The notes below the pieces were generated by a model. That model was given only the letters and a program-made list of their open reading frames with translations, did no database searches and had not been told where the DNA came from. From Cymbidium sinense (taxonomy: Eukaryota > Streptophyta > Magnoliopsida > Asparagales > Orchidaceae), in contig CM038228.1 of assembly GCA_021442155.1 (NCBI GenBank), positions 86,010,114 to 86,074,113 of the forward strand: a stretch of 64,000 nucleotides of DNA, given 5' to 3'. Numbering within the stretch: the first letter of the stretch is position 1; the number at the start of each line of letters is the position of its first letter. Positions 1 through 11,075 of this stretch are shown piece by piece. Made by a program: the position numbers and the translations under genes.

Positions 1-3000
1 AATAAGGAAAACCAATGCAAGCAAAGGAATTGAAGAAGTCAAATTCCTTCTTCCTTCTTCCCACCTCTTCACATTGGACAGCTATGGGATGGAAAAGGAG
101 AGCATTAGCTAGCTTCCAAGGTCCTCCATCACCAAAACCGACCAAGGAATAGCCAAGGAGGAGCTTAAAGGCTCTCAACCATATAGGAAAAAAAAAGAGA
201 CTTCCCTAAAGAGAATTGAACATACACACACCTTCACACATCAAAATCGAAGCTAAACGAAAGTTCCCCTCCCCCCAAGAGTCCTTACCATTACAAACCA
301 TCAAAGCCCAAAAAGAGCACTCAAGGGTTGTTCTAGAGAGCAAGCCATAAGGAATTAACTCGATTCCTTTGGCAAGAAAGTTCGACTTAAGCATTTGAAG
401 CTCTAGGATCAATTTCAAGGCCAATCGTCCAACGAATTGAGGTATGCCATTGTGGACTTTGAGCTTTTCCTTAAAGAATTCCGTTGTGGTCAGTTTAATA
501 GGAAACATGATCTTCAATAAGATCAAATGTATAGAAACATAAGATATTCATCCATGATCACGTAGCAATTGAAATCACTTGATTTGTGCTATGGATCGAT
601 CACAATTAGCAAAATACTATGGACGGTCCTCAGCTCCTACAGAGGTTGGGGGAGACGAAATCAGGATAGACTATTTCTTTTAAAAGAAATGAATGATCCA
701 GATCTAGGCGCACCACTTGTTAATATCCCTTAAGGAACCACGGAAGTAACCTAGACCGTCCTATCTTTAATAAGACGGTCCATAGGAGATCCCGCATTTT
801 GATGATGCGGTTTCACGACAACCCACGATCATACATGGGGACATGACATTAAATGCGATCCCGCATGGGACCGCCACCTAAAAAGTTATTTAATGGATTC
901 AATTAATTTAAAAAATGCAAAAAACTTCTAAAAATTATAGAAAATCAAATATAAATAAGAAGATTACAAACAAAAGATCTATGGATTCTTCTTCATGAGA
1001 GGAATCCATAGAAATTAAAATCCTTAATTTTTATTGTGTAATTTTTCCTTAATTTGGGTTTAATTGAAATATATTAAACCCTAGTTACTCTCAAATTAAT
1101 AATCCAATTAATTTGAAACTTTGGGAAAATGAAATTAAGCATAAAATACACATTAGGGGAATTTTTAGGGCTTTAATTCCTTAAAATCAAGGGAAATTGA
1201 AATTTCATATGCTTAACCTTTAAATTAATTAAATTAATTAACCCTTAATGAAATAATTAGAAAACTTTAATCAAACAACCTTAAATCAACATAATGAACA
1301 TTAATGAACATCAAAACACTAATTAAACCTATATAAAACACATATATCATTAATTAACTTAATTAAGTAATTAAATGAATTAAATAATTCAATTAAATAA
1401 CTTTAACTTAATTAAATCATAGTAAATCAACCAATTAACCAACAATTATGAAATTAAATAATTTCTGGAAAGGTATTTTAGTGAAGAATAAGTGAAAAAT
1501 AAAATCCCTTAACGAATTTTAATAAATTAGGCTTAATTTAAGTTTTAATGAAATAATTAAAATATTAATTACACCCTAATTACATTCTAATCAAGCAAAA
1601 ATTTAGGGATATAAAATTGGCATGTAACCCTACTTGCCAGAAATATTTCAAGTCCAATGCATCTCTGGATTAGGAATTCTTAAATTTATAAATCCTTAGG
1701 TCAATGTTAATCAAATATTGGGTTAAGAAAATTAATTAACCTATTAAATAAAATGATAATTCAAACCAATCTCAATCAAACATTAGAAAACTATTTAGAA
1801 ACTTATCTAAATATCCTAAGTAAAATAAAGTGATCAAATTCAATCTTAGGTTAATTAAGTAAAACCTTAGGTTAATAAAATTATTAATTAACTTAAACCT
1901 TAAACTTTGAATTAATAAAATTTAATGAAACCACTCATCCCTAATGAATTTAAATAATGAATCTAAAATCTAAAATCAATTAAATCAGACTAAATAATTA
2001 ACCTAAGTACTTTAGGTTAAGTCTAATCCATGAACAAACCTAAAGTATTAATTCATATTAATGAATTTAAACCTTAAGCTTATAAATCCATGATTTAATA
2101 ATTTAAATTAAAATAAATGAAATCAAACTTAAATTTAAACTCTTTAAAATTAGCATAAGCCAAATCAAATGAAACCCACATAGCTTAATTTAAAATGAAA
2201 CAAATCAAATAAACTAAATCAAACAAAATAATTCAAACAAATGAAATAACATAAATTCAAACATAAATAACATCTAAAAGATTAATTAAGATGCTTACGG
2301 ATCTTAGTTAGACTTTTAGAAACTTCATTAGGATTTAGGATGTGGAATAAAGTGAGTTTCATCTAAAAATGGAATTCATTCTATTTCTCATTCTTGAAAA
2401 CTTAAATATTACTTTAACAAAATAAAATGAAATAAAAATGGGAATTAAATCACTAAACCATTTGAATTGAAACCAATCAATGATAAAAATTAAACAAATT
2501 CAAACTTCAAACTTAAACTTGAAATTAAAGGAGCCTAGCAAAGCCTTACCACACAAGCCAAACTTCTACACACACTAGATTACTTAGGTCACAGACTCTA
2601 GATCTAGGTTAGATCGTTATGCAATTTTCTTTTAATCACTTATGATATGTTGTGATGTGCTTCACATATTTTTGTGGTGTATTGCTTTAGACTAGATGCC
2701 TAGGCTTGTTTATTTGTTAGACTTCAGAGCATTCTTTCTAGATTTAACACTATTTTTTGTAGGGGACTGTGTTAAAGGGATTACTATAATAAATAAATCA
2801 TAAAATTGTTGTTTGCTTACAGGTGCTGAAAATCCTTTTACATAGTCCATAGGATAGGTGGGCTTGGAAAGAAACTAATGCTAAGATCGTATGTTTGTGA
2901 AATATAAACTGCTTTGTGCACTTTATGTATTTCCTAACATCTATTTTGCAGGGCTTAGGATTTCTTTTTTGAATTTTTAATGTAAATTTGAGCTTTGAAT

Positions 3001-4609
3001 TAGGTTAGGATCTATGGGGTCTAGGATTAGCAGGAGCTGACCCAACCAGGAGAAGGTGTGGTGGTCCCTATGGGGATGGATGTCCCTCAAGAAGGAGACT
3101 TTCCTGGAAAGAAGACCCATAGATCTAAACTTGTTGTTTTTATTGTATGGCGTAACTCGCCCATTTTCTTTCTCTTACGGTAAAGAAGCATCTAATTGCA
3201 TCGACATTTTTCTTGTATAATTTAATTTGGGCGCGCAATAAAAATAACATGCTTTTTCTAGGTTTCTTTCTGTGTTGTGTTTGTGCTGTGATGAATGCTT
3301 GGACGTAAGCTTATAGAATAAACTAAATTTTCTACCCAACTAAATCAATTGAAACATAAAAATAAATATAACTCATAACCTTCATATAAAAGCCTAGGCA
3401 TTAAAGCAAGATAAAATATGTAGCAACCCCTTAGGTGGATGTTTTAACATCATGCATAAATCATATTGTTCCACTCTTGATTAATAAAGGACTTCCATCC
3501 TTGCCAGAGAACCTGGGCTTGACCTTTGGGAGCCTATGATGGAGGTACACCTTCTTCTATTTTGATTTGGCCCATAATCTTTTTCTAATTGCATGCATTA
3601 TGCATACATTGTATTCCTATGACCTAAAATGAATCCTGAGTCAAAAATTATAAAAATCTAAAAAGTATGCATTAGTTAGGTGCATCTTCATACCCTATAT
3701 GATCTTAGGGATTAAAGAGTAAGTCTAGGTTCATAGATTTCTTTCCTAAAATTATAACAACCCAACCATCTTGCATTTATATGACTTAGCCTCATAGTTT
3801 TAAAATGCGCTTAGGTGGTGTTAGCTGGCACCCTTCTCTAGGCAGGTTGTAAGTCCAGAAGAGTCAGGGATATGTTAGTTCACTCAAGTGAGGAGAATGT
3901 CCAATGATTCTCAAGGATAGAATTAGGTCGAGCATCTGACATGTGTCAGAAGCACCTGTAGACTAGGTTCAGAAGCATCCTTTTTAGGAATAAGTCTTCA
4001 ACCCTAAGCATTTTTATAGTCTTGTGTTGCTAGAATCTAAGCCTTAGATTTCTAAGAAAATGATAACTCAAAATCTAAAATTAAATCCCAAATTTGAAGC
4101 TCAATCATAGGATAGTTGAAATGTCTACTGGGTATCCCAGTATCAATAGACATTTCCTACTTTTTTCCATTTGACTCTTGAAAATTACTCTCTCCAATTT
4201 GGACCTCTCCCAATTGAATTTTACAAAAAAAATAAATCCTTTGTAAGCTACCTTAGCAGTCTTTGAAAATAACCACTTATTTATTTAATCGAGAGTATTC
4301 TTAGGAAGAGATCCTTCTAAGATGTAATTAACTATAGAGGCTTGCTTTTATAGGGAACCATGATCCCAGGATAAAATAAATCCTGTTCTACTTTTCCATG
4401 TAGTTTAGGGGAAAATATTCTGGTATATGAAAGATCCATTAGCTTTAGGAGTCTTTTATTGAAATGATCAAATCCATTACAGGAGAGCATGCTTATCTTT
4501 CGAGATAATATATTTATTACTTAATGCTATATTTGATCATCTAAATAAAATATTCCTAAACTCTATGCGGTGTCATTTTATTTTCTCTATTCCAAAGAAA
4601 ACACCAACA
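1..4609 (+). mobile_element. LTR Z, 3' part of a long Tat/Ogre-type LTR, inserted in gag of Element 1
   Basis: The stretch has the same order of landmarks as the better defined LTRs in the window: a GC-rich island near 745-885, a long AT-rich block, then segments near 2640-3260 and 3300-4590 that resemble LTR A 13380-15469 and the reverse complement of LTRs B, D, E and F. The end looks like the LTR A end (A: CCAAAAAATAAACATCACA; here CCAAAGAAAACACCAACA), and gag coding begins at once after it. The 5' end lies outside the window, so solo LTR versus full element and the target duplication cannot be tested. It lacks the conserved core block found at 12650-12780 in LTR A and looks like a diverged subfamily. 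Membership is inferred from shared landmarks. Confidence 0.7.
745..885 (+). promoter_or_regulatory. GC-rich island of LTR Z (possible U3/R promoter zone)
   Basis: A GC-richer patch in AT-rich sequence, at the position occupied by similar patches in the other six LTRs. It holds an inverted repeat GACCGTC / GACGGTC (near 750-780) and GATGATGCGG-type repeats. The promoter role is inferred from conserved position only. Confidence 0.3.
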
Positions 4610-5428
4610 ACCACCACCTCAGTCATTAGACCGGCCACCTCAGTTGCCACAACGGCCTCCACCATTGCCTGCTTAGTAGTATCCCCATCCACAGCATCAA
4701 CAACAGTATTCCTATCCACCACCAGGTAACTATCACTTACCTACTCTTGCCGATAAATTGAATAAATCTTATTCATTCAAGAGGGAGTTAGTCAAAAAGA
4801 TCTTTAAGAACCTCTTAAAGAAGCATGATTTTTACCAGAGCGTAGGAGGCCAGAGGATGTGGGCAAAAGTCATGATCCAAAATTTCACCCCTACCACCAC
4901 ATGATAGGACATGTCTTGGAAGATTGCTTTACCTTTAAGGACTAGCTTGAGCATAGCTACAAGTCAGGTGCCATTGTCATCCCTAAGGAATACCTATTAG
5001 AACAACCCTCTAGTTCTATTATGGTAATCTTTGGGGGTACACATGATCTTCTCAAAATAGAGGAAGGTTGGGATATCTCCCTATCCCGAATCTCCAAGAA
5101 AATCATTTCCAAGATCAGAAAGTTATCATTGTAGGTGTCTGAAGAAGCTCAAGCATTCAACTCTAAGGAAGATTTGCAAGTTGCTAAGGACAACTTGACG
5201 AAGGTAGAAGCCTAGTAGTAGCAGTGACAGCTACCACTTGCTCGGGATAACACATTAGCATAACCACCGATCGAGTCTAGCACTCCTACCATAGTTGTAG
5301 CTACATTTTATTCAGTCGGCTCTTCTTCTAGCAGCCTTATTGTATCAACGGAGGGGGGCTCCAAATCCCTCACTCTGCTCACTTTACTTGATTTCTACTT
5401 TGTACCTTCATCCAAATCTAAGAAATTA
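4610..5428 (+). pseudogene. gag: Element 1 gag remnant (C-terminal half)
   Basis: Gag builds the cytoplasmic particle in which a Ty3/gypsy element is reverse transcribed. Translation across frames gives a proline-rich stretch (4610-4740), a segment beginning LADKLNKSYSFKRE and, one frameshift later, a His/Cys box HPYHHMIGHVLEDC at about 4884-4927 that stands where a zinc knuckle would be. The region is parallel to 53125-53760 on the minus strand (HHMLDHILEDC). The N-terminal half is missing because LTR Z abuts at 4609. In-frame stops are present, for example FKD*LEH where Element 2 has FQDWLEH (TGG to TAG). It is a pseudogene; the assignment rests on the paired copy in Element 2. Confidence 0.8.
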
Positions 5429-6106
5429 ATGAAGAAGAAGACTAATTCTGCTTACATTCTCTCTACTTTTGATGATCTTGATGATTTTATTCCAATAGAA
5501 AGCTCTCCAAGTACTAATAATTATAACAATACTGATCCACTCCATTCTGATTTTAAAATGGATTACCCATTTCTAAATCATTCGGGTTCACCCATTGAGA
5601 TAGATTTGGAGTCATCTAACTCTGATGATCCTATAGGAGAAGCTGTAGGTGAACCTGATGAGCAGGTAGAAATTTCCATTAAACCATCTCATGAAGTCAT
5701 TGAAGTCAATCTTCGTAGTGGCAAAGTTCTACCTCCTAGGGTATCACATCAGGATAAGGGTAAACAAGTCATTGGTTCTAGTGATCAAGAAGCTCCTCCA
5801 CATGATGCTCCACCTATGGATATGCTTATGGAGGACCAACCCAGGGTTGACTACAATGTCCTCGCTCACCTAAGAATGTTGCCAGCTAAACTAAGCTTAT
5901 ATGATGCCTTTATTTTATCCAAATATATGAGGGAGCCATTGATCAAAGCCCTTCTTGATCTAGAAATATGCTTAGCTCAACTGACCACTATTGAAGAGGA
6001 GGCATATTTTTCAAGAGAAGCCCATGGAGTTACATTCACTGATGAAGACCTTCTTTTGGGGACAATGGAGCATAACCCTCCCTCTATCACATGGTGCATC
6101 TCTTGA
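5429..6106 (+). pseudogene. Element 1 gag-protease linker, open for 225 codons
   Basis: This is the longest uninterrupted reading frame in the window. The protein has an acidic Ser/Asp/Pro-rich N-terminal half (DLESSNSDDPIGEAVGEP) and then IEVNLRSGKVLPP, YNVLAHLRMLPAKLSLYDAF and a C-terminal part leading into protease. The order 'LRSGK..PP, then Y.VL.HL...PA.LS.YDA' is typical of the gag-protease junction in plant Tat/Ogre polyproteins. Element 2 holds the same linker on the minus strand at 52300-53010, including IEVNLSGKVLPPR. The Met at 5429 need not be a real start, since in an intact element the frame would run on from gag. Its openness is probably chance survival because flanking frames carry stops. 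Confidence 0.8.
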
Positions 6107-6630
6107 GGGTGTTAGTTAATCCAGGTGCATCAGTGAACATTATGAGTCTAAAAACCCTTATCTACTTGAGGATCGACATCTCTGAACTCTGAGGAGATCA
6201 GATGATGTTGAGAGGATTCAATGAGCAAGGTGAGAGGGCTTTAGGCTCCATAGTTTTGCCATTTGAGATAGATGACTGGAAGACAAAAGCCAAGTTCTAC
6301 ATAATTGATTCAAATATATCTTTCATTACTTTGCTTAGTAGGCTTTGGATACATGGAAACAACATGGTCTCATCCTCTTTACATCAGCACATCAAATTTA
6401 GAAGAGGTGGAATCGAGTATTGTGTCAATGGAGACTTGAAGCCATTCTCAGTTAGAGAGGTCGAGATTTATGAAGATGCAGCCTACTATCTTCTTCCAAA
6501 TCAAAAAGTCTATTCTCGTGAACTTGGTGAAAGTTCAAAATCAAAAGAAAAAGAAACAAAAGAAAAAGAAATTGAAAAAGAAAAAGAAAAGGAAAAAAGA
6601 AAAGAAAAAGAAAGTATAAGTGAGCGATAA
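6107..6630 (+). pseudogene. pro: Element 1 aspartic protease remnant
   Basis: The retroelement protease cuts the Gag-Pol precursor. The active-site motif is seen as VLVNPGASVNIM at about 6109-6144; the catalytic residue, Asp in Element 2 (LIDLGASVN), is Asn here (AAT, 6118-6120), so this copy should be inactive. Downstream come MLRGFNEQGERALGSIVLP and FYIIDSNISFITLL, the flap and C-terminal part of the family. A stop (TGA near 6190) precedes the 142-codon open stretch 6202-6630, which ends in a run of Lys/Glu repeats (6535-6625). A frame change separates it from the linker upstream. Confidence 0.85.
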
Positions 6631-7557
6631 TCATACACTAAGGAAGAGGTAGAGATAGATGTTAGATACCGCCCATAGTTTGTTCCTCCATATGAACACA
6701 TGGGTAGGATGACTTGACCTCCACCAGGTAGAGGCAGAGACAAGTACAAAGGCAGTTCTAGAGGTGGAAGACCTCCTTGCTGGTGCCCAGTTGGTAGAAG
6801 CTATGTTTCAGCTCACAGGAGTACCCTTGCTATCCACATAGACTTAGAGTCCAATTCAGAGGATGAGTCTCATGTGATTAGCACATCGACCAACCCCTCT
6901 CAGTGGGTCCCTTTGGAGGCGATGTTGGAGCCAGACAATGGTGAAGACCAGGCTTCCAAGCAAAGTAGGAATGTATCCAAATCATCATTATGTAGAACAG
7001 TCAAGCAACACTTGGAAACTTTAGCTCTAACCTAACTTTCTTCCCAGAAAGTTGAAGGTTTGGTAGTTAAAGAGGCCCCTAAGTCATCAATAGATGTTAG
7101 ACCAAAGAGGTTTTTGTTGGGAACATCCTCCTCAAGTCAGGAAATTGATGTAGAACTTGAGGATGATTCATATAAAGATTTAATACAACTAACTTTTGAT
7201 TGGTATTCACCTTGTGTTATTAACTTAGCAAAGAAGGGATTAATCCAACATACTTAGTCTAAACATAGGTCAAATTACTTTGACAAATTATGGGACAACC
7301 AAAGCAGACACTCTCAATCAAGATCAAGACTAGGATTCGACACAGTGGGTCCCATCGATGATGACAACCATTTCCTAGTCATCACCACTCATTTCGGGTC
7401 TGATAGGTTCTTCTCAAATCATGCTAACTCTTATGAGGAGGCATGTTTAGAAACTTTAGATGACCCAAATGAGCTTGAAGTCAAAGATACACCACCAGAG
7501 TTTGAAGAAGAAATCAGATCATCCATTGATAAACTCAAAGAAATCGACTTGGAATGA
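6631..7557 (+). pseudogene. Element 1 protease-RT linker remnant
   Basis: Translation in pieces gives MGRMT..PPGRGR, a Gly/Arg-rich patch with GSSRGGRPP (near 6760), an acidic segment HIDLESNSEDESH, then VKEAPKSSIDVRPKRFLLG (7060-7257) and GPIDDDNHFLVITTHF (7345-7557). The same segments occur in order on the minus strand in Element 2 (50472-51900; for example RGRGRNRGSSRGGRPPS and GLVDDEDYCLVITNH). This confirms a shared polyprotein linker. No catalytic domain is recognised and its role is unknown. Several stops interrupt it. Confidence 0.7.
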
Positions 7558-8237
7558 AAGAAGATCCACAACCGACGTACATTAGTTCTTTGTTGAATGA
7601 AAAAGAAACTAATGGATTAGTTAGGCTATTAGCTGAGTTTAAGGACTGCTTCGCATGGAGTTCTAAAAAAAAATGCCTAGCTTATATCTTGATGTAGCAG
7701 TCCACAAACTAGCAATAGAACCTAATGCTAACCCTATCAAGCAAGCTCCTAGATGCATGCGATTAGAAATTGAACAATAGGTCACTTTTGAAATCAAGAA
7801 ATTGATCGATGCTGGCTTTATCAGGGAAGAAAAATATCCCACATAGTTAACTAGTGTCATCCCAGTTAAGAAAAAGAATGGCCAAATTCACATATAGGTT
7901 GATTTTAGGGATCTGAACAAGATATATCCTAAAGAGAAATTTCTACTTTTATTGAATGGTGTGGTGATCTCATACAAGATTCTCCTTTATGGATGGGTCA
8001 TCTACAACCAAATCAAGATGGCCCCCGAGGATGAAACGCTTTTCTTCTATTGAAATCTATTAAGGTCATACCATTTATTTAAAATGCTGCTACAAATGCC
8101 ATGACACCATATATTTTTAACTCATCCCTCAAGTTGAATGCAATGTTGATCATCTAGTAGTCAAAAGTAAAAAAAAAGAAGATCATCTCTTTAACTTGAG
8201 AGTATTTTTCAAACGGTTAAGATAATTTAATCTCAAA
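7558..8237 (+). pseudogene. RT: Element 1 reverse transcriptase remnant
   Basis: RT copies the element RNA into DNA. Visible motifs in order are PTYISSLLNEKETNGLVRLL, then VHKLAIEP..NPIKQAPR, KKLIDAGFIREEKYPT, VIPVKKKNGQIHI, a stop at 7895-7897, and VDFRDLNKIYPKEKF. These are the N-terminal RT blocks of Ty3/gypsy elements. The catalytic YADD box is destroyed: where Element 2 reads ECYADDLVV, this copy reads ECNVDHLVV near 8136-8162. Frameshifts lie around 7670 and in the 7980-8160 stretch, and a poly-A run follows near 8170. The copy is clearly dead. Confidence 0.88.
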
Positions 8238-8917
8238 ATGAATCGTCTGCAGTGTGCATTCGGAGTAGCTTCAGAGAAATTCCTTAGGTTTGTTGTCCAA
8301 CAATGGGGAATAAAGATCGACCTAGAGAATATCAAGGCTATCTTAGAAATGCCGCCCCATGAAAGTTTAACTCAACTTAGATCATTTCAAGGGCGGTTGA
8401 CATATCTAAGATGCTTCATATCCAACTTATCAGGAAGATGCCAACCATTCTCAGCACTTATCAAAAAGGATGTCAAGTTCAAGTGGGATGATTTGAAGCA
8501 TGTAATAAAACATCAACCACTACCCCATGACACCCGCTCTATCCCAAGACCATTGATCCTCTACACCGCTATATTAGATGACTCTCTTGGCACTTTGTTA
8601 GCTCAAACCAACAACGAGGGGAAAGAAAATGCTCTATACTACCTTAGTCATTGTCTAATTCCCGCTGAGGCAAACTACCACCTATTGAAAATCACTGCAT
8701 AGCTTTAATCTTTGCATCTCAAAACCTATGACACTACATGCTTTCTCATAAGGTGAATTGGATCTCTAAAATCAATCCACTGTAATATCTCCTAACATAG
8801 CCAACACTATCTGGATGGTTGGTGTGATGGTCCATGATTTTGTCACAGTTTAACAACACATTCGTACCCCTCCGTGCTATGAAAGAACAGGCACTAGCGA
8901 ATTTCTTAGTAGCACAT
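8238..8917 (+). pseudogene. Element 1 RT connection and first RNase H remnant, cut by LTR A
   Basis: The open part (8238-8702) reads through the connection domain (IDLENIKAILEMPP, LTQLRSFQGRLTYLR) into the Ty3-type RNase H (RPLILYTAILDDSLGTLLAQ, ALYYLSHCLIPAEANYH), which removes RNA from the RNA/DNA hybrid. After a stop the frame continues as HYMLSHKVNWISK and MKEQALANFLVAH up to 8917. There LTR A interrupts, and the next residues of the same protein (PLPADSPLSNDLP) appear at 15475. In Element 2 the two halves are contiguous (FLIAHPLPVDSSLSDD, read on the minus strand near 49460-49520), which proves the interruption. Confidence 0.88.
8913..8917. repeat. Target site duplication, left copy (LTR A)
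   Basis: CACAT just before the TGTTGACC start of LTR A; the right copy CACAC is at 15470-15474. Four of five bases match. The sites also agree with the split of the coding sequence. Confidence 0.7.
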
Positions 8918-10929
8918 TGTTGACCTCACTTTTGGAGTGAGCTTTCAACTTCTTCATCTTAAACAGAGGACTCCTCTAGACACTAAGAGTTCCTTATTCT
9001 TGAGACACTCCTTGTGATTAGGTGGACACTTAACTTAACCCTAGAGACTTAGAAGAGTTATCCATAGAAATAAGTTATGCTTTAAGGGTTTAGGAGGACT
9101 TGCCTACCTTAGAGCTTGAACCCAATCCTTGCTTCCTTCTCTCAAACCAAACTTCAAATTCAAATCCAAATTCCAAAATCCAAATTGTGTATCAATTCCA
9201 AAATAAATGATTGAAACCCATGATTGAATTCAAATCCCAAAATCTTTCTTAAGCCCTTTAATTTCATCTTATGGACTTAGCCCAAACCAAATCCAATCAC
9301 TCCAAACTCAAATAATTTTTCTCACCATTTATTTTTTCATTTATATTCACAAATATAAATGAAATATAAATTCAAATGGCCAAAACTAAACCTAAATTAA
9401 ATCAAATCTTCAATTTTAGCCTTTTTAGCCAAATTCTTGAACTTGACTAAATGATATCCAAATCAACTCAAAACCCATGGATTTCTTCATGATTCAATCA
9501 TTCCTTTAATCATTGTTCATCCTTTTGACTTGAAATTACCAAATGAACCAAAACCCATTTGACTCCAAACCACTTGCAATTGGATATATATTTCTATCAT
9601 AACTCTATATGTGAGTTCAACCAAACTTGAATCAAGCCTTGATCAAGCCAATTGACCCATTTAGGCTCACTTGACCCAAAGTGACATAAAGGACCTTTTT
9701 GAGCCAAATTCTAATCCAATCCAAATTGGATTGAACTAAGACCATCTAAGCCTCACATTGTTATCAACAATCATCCTAGAATGATCAATCACTCAAATTG
9801 GGTCAGACCAAGTCAATCCTAACCATTGACCAAGTCAACACTTAGCCCAATTGAAACCTAAAAAAGCCAAAATTCATTATTAACCAAATTGATTAAAACC
9901 ATTGATCCAAACCAACCCATAATTAATTATTAAACATGACCAAGCCCTCACTTGAGCTAGAATAAACCCAATTGACCCTCCTAGCCCAAGTTGACCCAAA
10001 TTGACCTAAAAGCTAAAATGGGTCAAATCTTGATCTAAGCCAAATTGATTGCTACCAATGGGTCTAATTCCTTCCAAATTGATTGTTGAACTTGACCAAA
10101 GCTCCAATTGACCAATTAGACCCAACCTAGCCCAATTGACCATGAACCCAACTTGACCTAAAAGGTCAAATCAATAAGAAATCAAACTAAATCAAAATTG
10201 ATTGAAACCAAAACTTGCAATACATTTCAAATGTTTAACCAAGCCTAAATCACCCCATGACCTAACTCAATTGGTCAAATGGGTCAAATTGGTCAACTTG
10301 ACCCAATTTATCCAAATGAACCTAAATGAACCTAAATGAATCAAAACCAACCTAAACTAAATTGAACCAAACTAATGATACCCATAGGCTCTAAATGATC
10401 ATTTGAACTTGACCTAATCTATGGTTTGACCTAATTTGACCAATTGGTCAACCTAACCCAAATTGACCCAACTTGACCTAAATAGGTCAAATTGAGCCAA
10501 ATCTAATCAAATGAACTCCAAATCACTTGAAATTTGGCCCAACCCATTTTTGAATCATTTTAAATCTGGCCAAATCAAATTCATAATCAAATGACCACTT
10601 TACCTTTAGGTCAAAGGGTATCCCATGACCAAATTCACTTGGAATTTGGCCATTTCTTTCTCAAGGCCACTTGACATCCTTCTATTGGTTCACATGAGCA
10701 CCAAGGAGGGTGGTGAATGTGACCCAATGTGCTTGGGTCTTCCATGACCCAATGCAAGGACAAACTGACCTGTCCAATCATATTTGAATACTTGGATCAC
10801 CAAATCCACTAACCACTCACATGGGCAGCCACTCTCCCTCACTCCTCTGCCCAAAATGATCCATGTGGGGTGTTTTGAAACTCAAACCAATTAGCCAATC
10901 CAATCCATTGAGCTAAAATGGAAAATAAG

Positions 10930-11075
10930 CCTCTCACCATCCGATCCATTGGGAAGACGCATCTGTCGCCAGTTGACTCAGCTGACAGATGTGATAACTT
11001 AAATAATCAATCCCGTCGTGCCACATGGAAAGCTCGCCGCATCAGCCGCGATGTGGCCTGATGAGATTAGGGGTT
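10930..11075 (+). promoter_or_regulatory. GC-rich island of LTR A
   Basis: Contains CCATCCGATCCATTGG, a TGACTCAGCTGACAG segment and ACTTAAATAATCAATCCCG, followed by CG-containing sequence up to GATGTGGCCTG. The TTAAATAA stretch could act as a TATA-like element. Its position relative to the LTR ends matches the other LTRs. No transcription start is visible from sequence alone. Confidence 0.35.
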
